From an uncultured Erysipelotrichaceae bacterium (GTDB lineage: Bacteria > Bacillota_I > Bacilli_A > RFN20 > CAG-826), in contig CADAUN010000099.1 of NCBI GenBank assembly GCA_902791085.1, positions 1 through 5,506 on the forward strand: a stretch of DNA of 5,506 nucleotides. The letters are read 5' to 3'. The translations under genes and the position numbers were made by a program. Each line of letters starts with the position of its first letter. The first letter of the stretch is position 1. Below are positions 5,172 through 5,506 of this stretch, in pieces. The notes under the pieces are model-generated. The model made no database searches, was not told where the DNA came from, and saw nothing but the letters and a program-made list of their open reading frames with translations.

Positions 5172-5506
5172 ATTGGCTCCTTCCTTGGTTATCGTTAGCC
5201 ATTTTGACAGCAGGAAGCGGAACTGGCCTCGCCTATCGTGAAGCCAAAACTGCGATTCAAAAGGCGGATTATCCTTCGATTACTTTACGTATTTACAATT
5301 CCGAAGACTATATTGCCAATGGCGAAGACGATTCGCGCGCTTTGATTGAAGAATTCAAAGAGAAAGTGCTTGAGGAAGATCATGTCAACCTCACCGTCTC
5401 CTATTCGACCTTCGACACCAACGAAATCATGCTTTCGAATTATGAGACTGGGGCACAACCTTATGATCTCATTTGCACCTCTGACTATATGGTGGAACGG
5501 ATGATG
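5168..5506 (+). CDS. potD: Polyamine-binding protein PotD, N-terminal part
   Basis: This is the solute-binding subunit; the first 113 codons are visible and the gene runs off the right edge. A hydrophobic segment (about 3-22) should export or anchor it, but there is no Cys and hence no lipobox, which is unusual for a Gram-positive binding protein, and no Lys or Arg before the segment. The mature part begins with ITLRIYNSEDYI (38-49), matching the first strand and ligand loop of PotD proteins. YDLICTSDYMVERM (99-112) matches the E. coli segment YDLVVPSTYYVDKM (from memory), keeping the Ser and Tyr that contact polyamine (here Ser105 and Tyr107). The aromatic Trp of the YNW motif is Ser45 here. 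GAGGA at 5156-5160, seven bases before the ATG, supports the start. Operon position fits the role well. Confidence 0.9.
   Translation, partial: MNWLLPWLSLAILTAGSGTGLAYREAKTAIQKADYPSITLRIYNSEDYIANGEDDSRALIEEFKEKVLEEDHVNLTVSYSTFDTNEIMLSNYETGAQPYDLICTSDYMVERMM

Noticed and set aside
5150..5175. Programmed -1 frameshift joining potC and potD
   Set aside because: No canonical X XXY YYZ slippery heptamer is seen before the TGA, and potD has its own GAGGA site and ATG, so coupled re-initiation is simpler.

Overview
The window looks like the chromosome of a low-to-moderate-GC Gram-positive bacterium of the Firmicutes/Bacilli side, possibly a relative of the Mollicutes. The reasons are strong GGAGG-type ribosome binding sites, a Gram-positive-style lipoprotein, a tightly overlapping potABCD operon, and a PotA of 557 residues, close to the unusually long PotA proteins I remember from mycoplasmas. 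TGA ends potA and potC and TGG encodes Trp, so the standard bacterial code is used and this is not a code-4 mycoplasma. The lineage is inference.

Layout. Bases 1-89 carry the C-terminal end of a plus-strand gene that matches tyrosyl-tRNA synthetase, followed by a small hairpin. Bases 181-327 encode a 48-residue rubredoxin-like zinc/iron-ribbon protein with a strong ribosome binding site. It ends in a long, almost perfectly paired intrinsic terminator (341-399). Convergent to it, on the minus strand (398-1528), lies a 376-residue lipoprotein that appears to hold two thioredoxin-fold domains, the second with a CSDC motif and a cis-Pro-like motif. A 253-base divergent region (1529-1781) separates it from the polyamine operon. 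This region holds a candidate promoter, an inverted repeat, a leader hairpin, a homopolymer tract and a 14-base word also found upstream of the rubredoxin gene.

The right two thirds (1782-5506) is a spermidine/putrescine ABC importer: potA (ATPase), potB and potC (permeases) and the first 113 codons of potD (binding protein). The genes overlap by 14, 7 and 4 bases, so translation is probably coupled. PotD captures polyamine outside the membrane, PotB and PotC form the channel, and PotA drives transport with ATP.

The parts most worth a second look are the roughly 65-residue charged insertion in the helical subdomain of PotA, the extra C-terminal domain of PotA, the PotD N-terminus without a lipobox, and the two-domain thioredoxin-like lipoprotein. 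I see no mobile element, CRISPR array, tRNA or rRNA, and no convincing evidence for a wholly new system.
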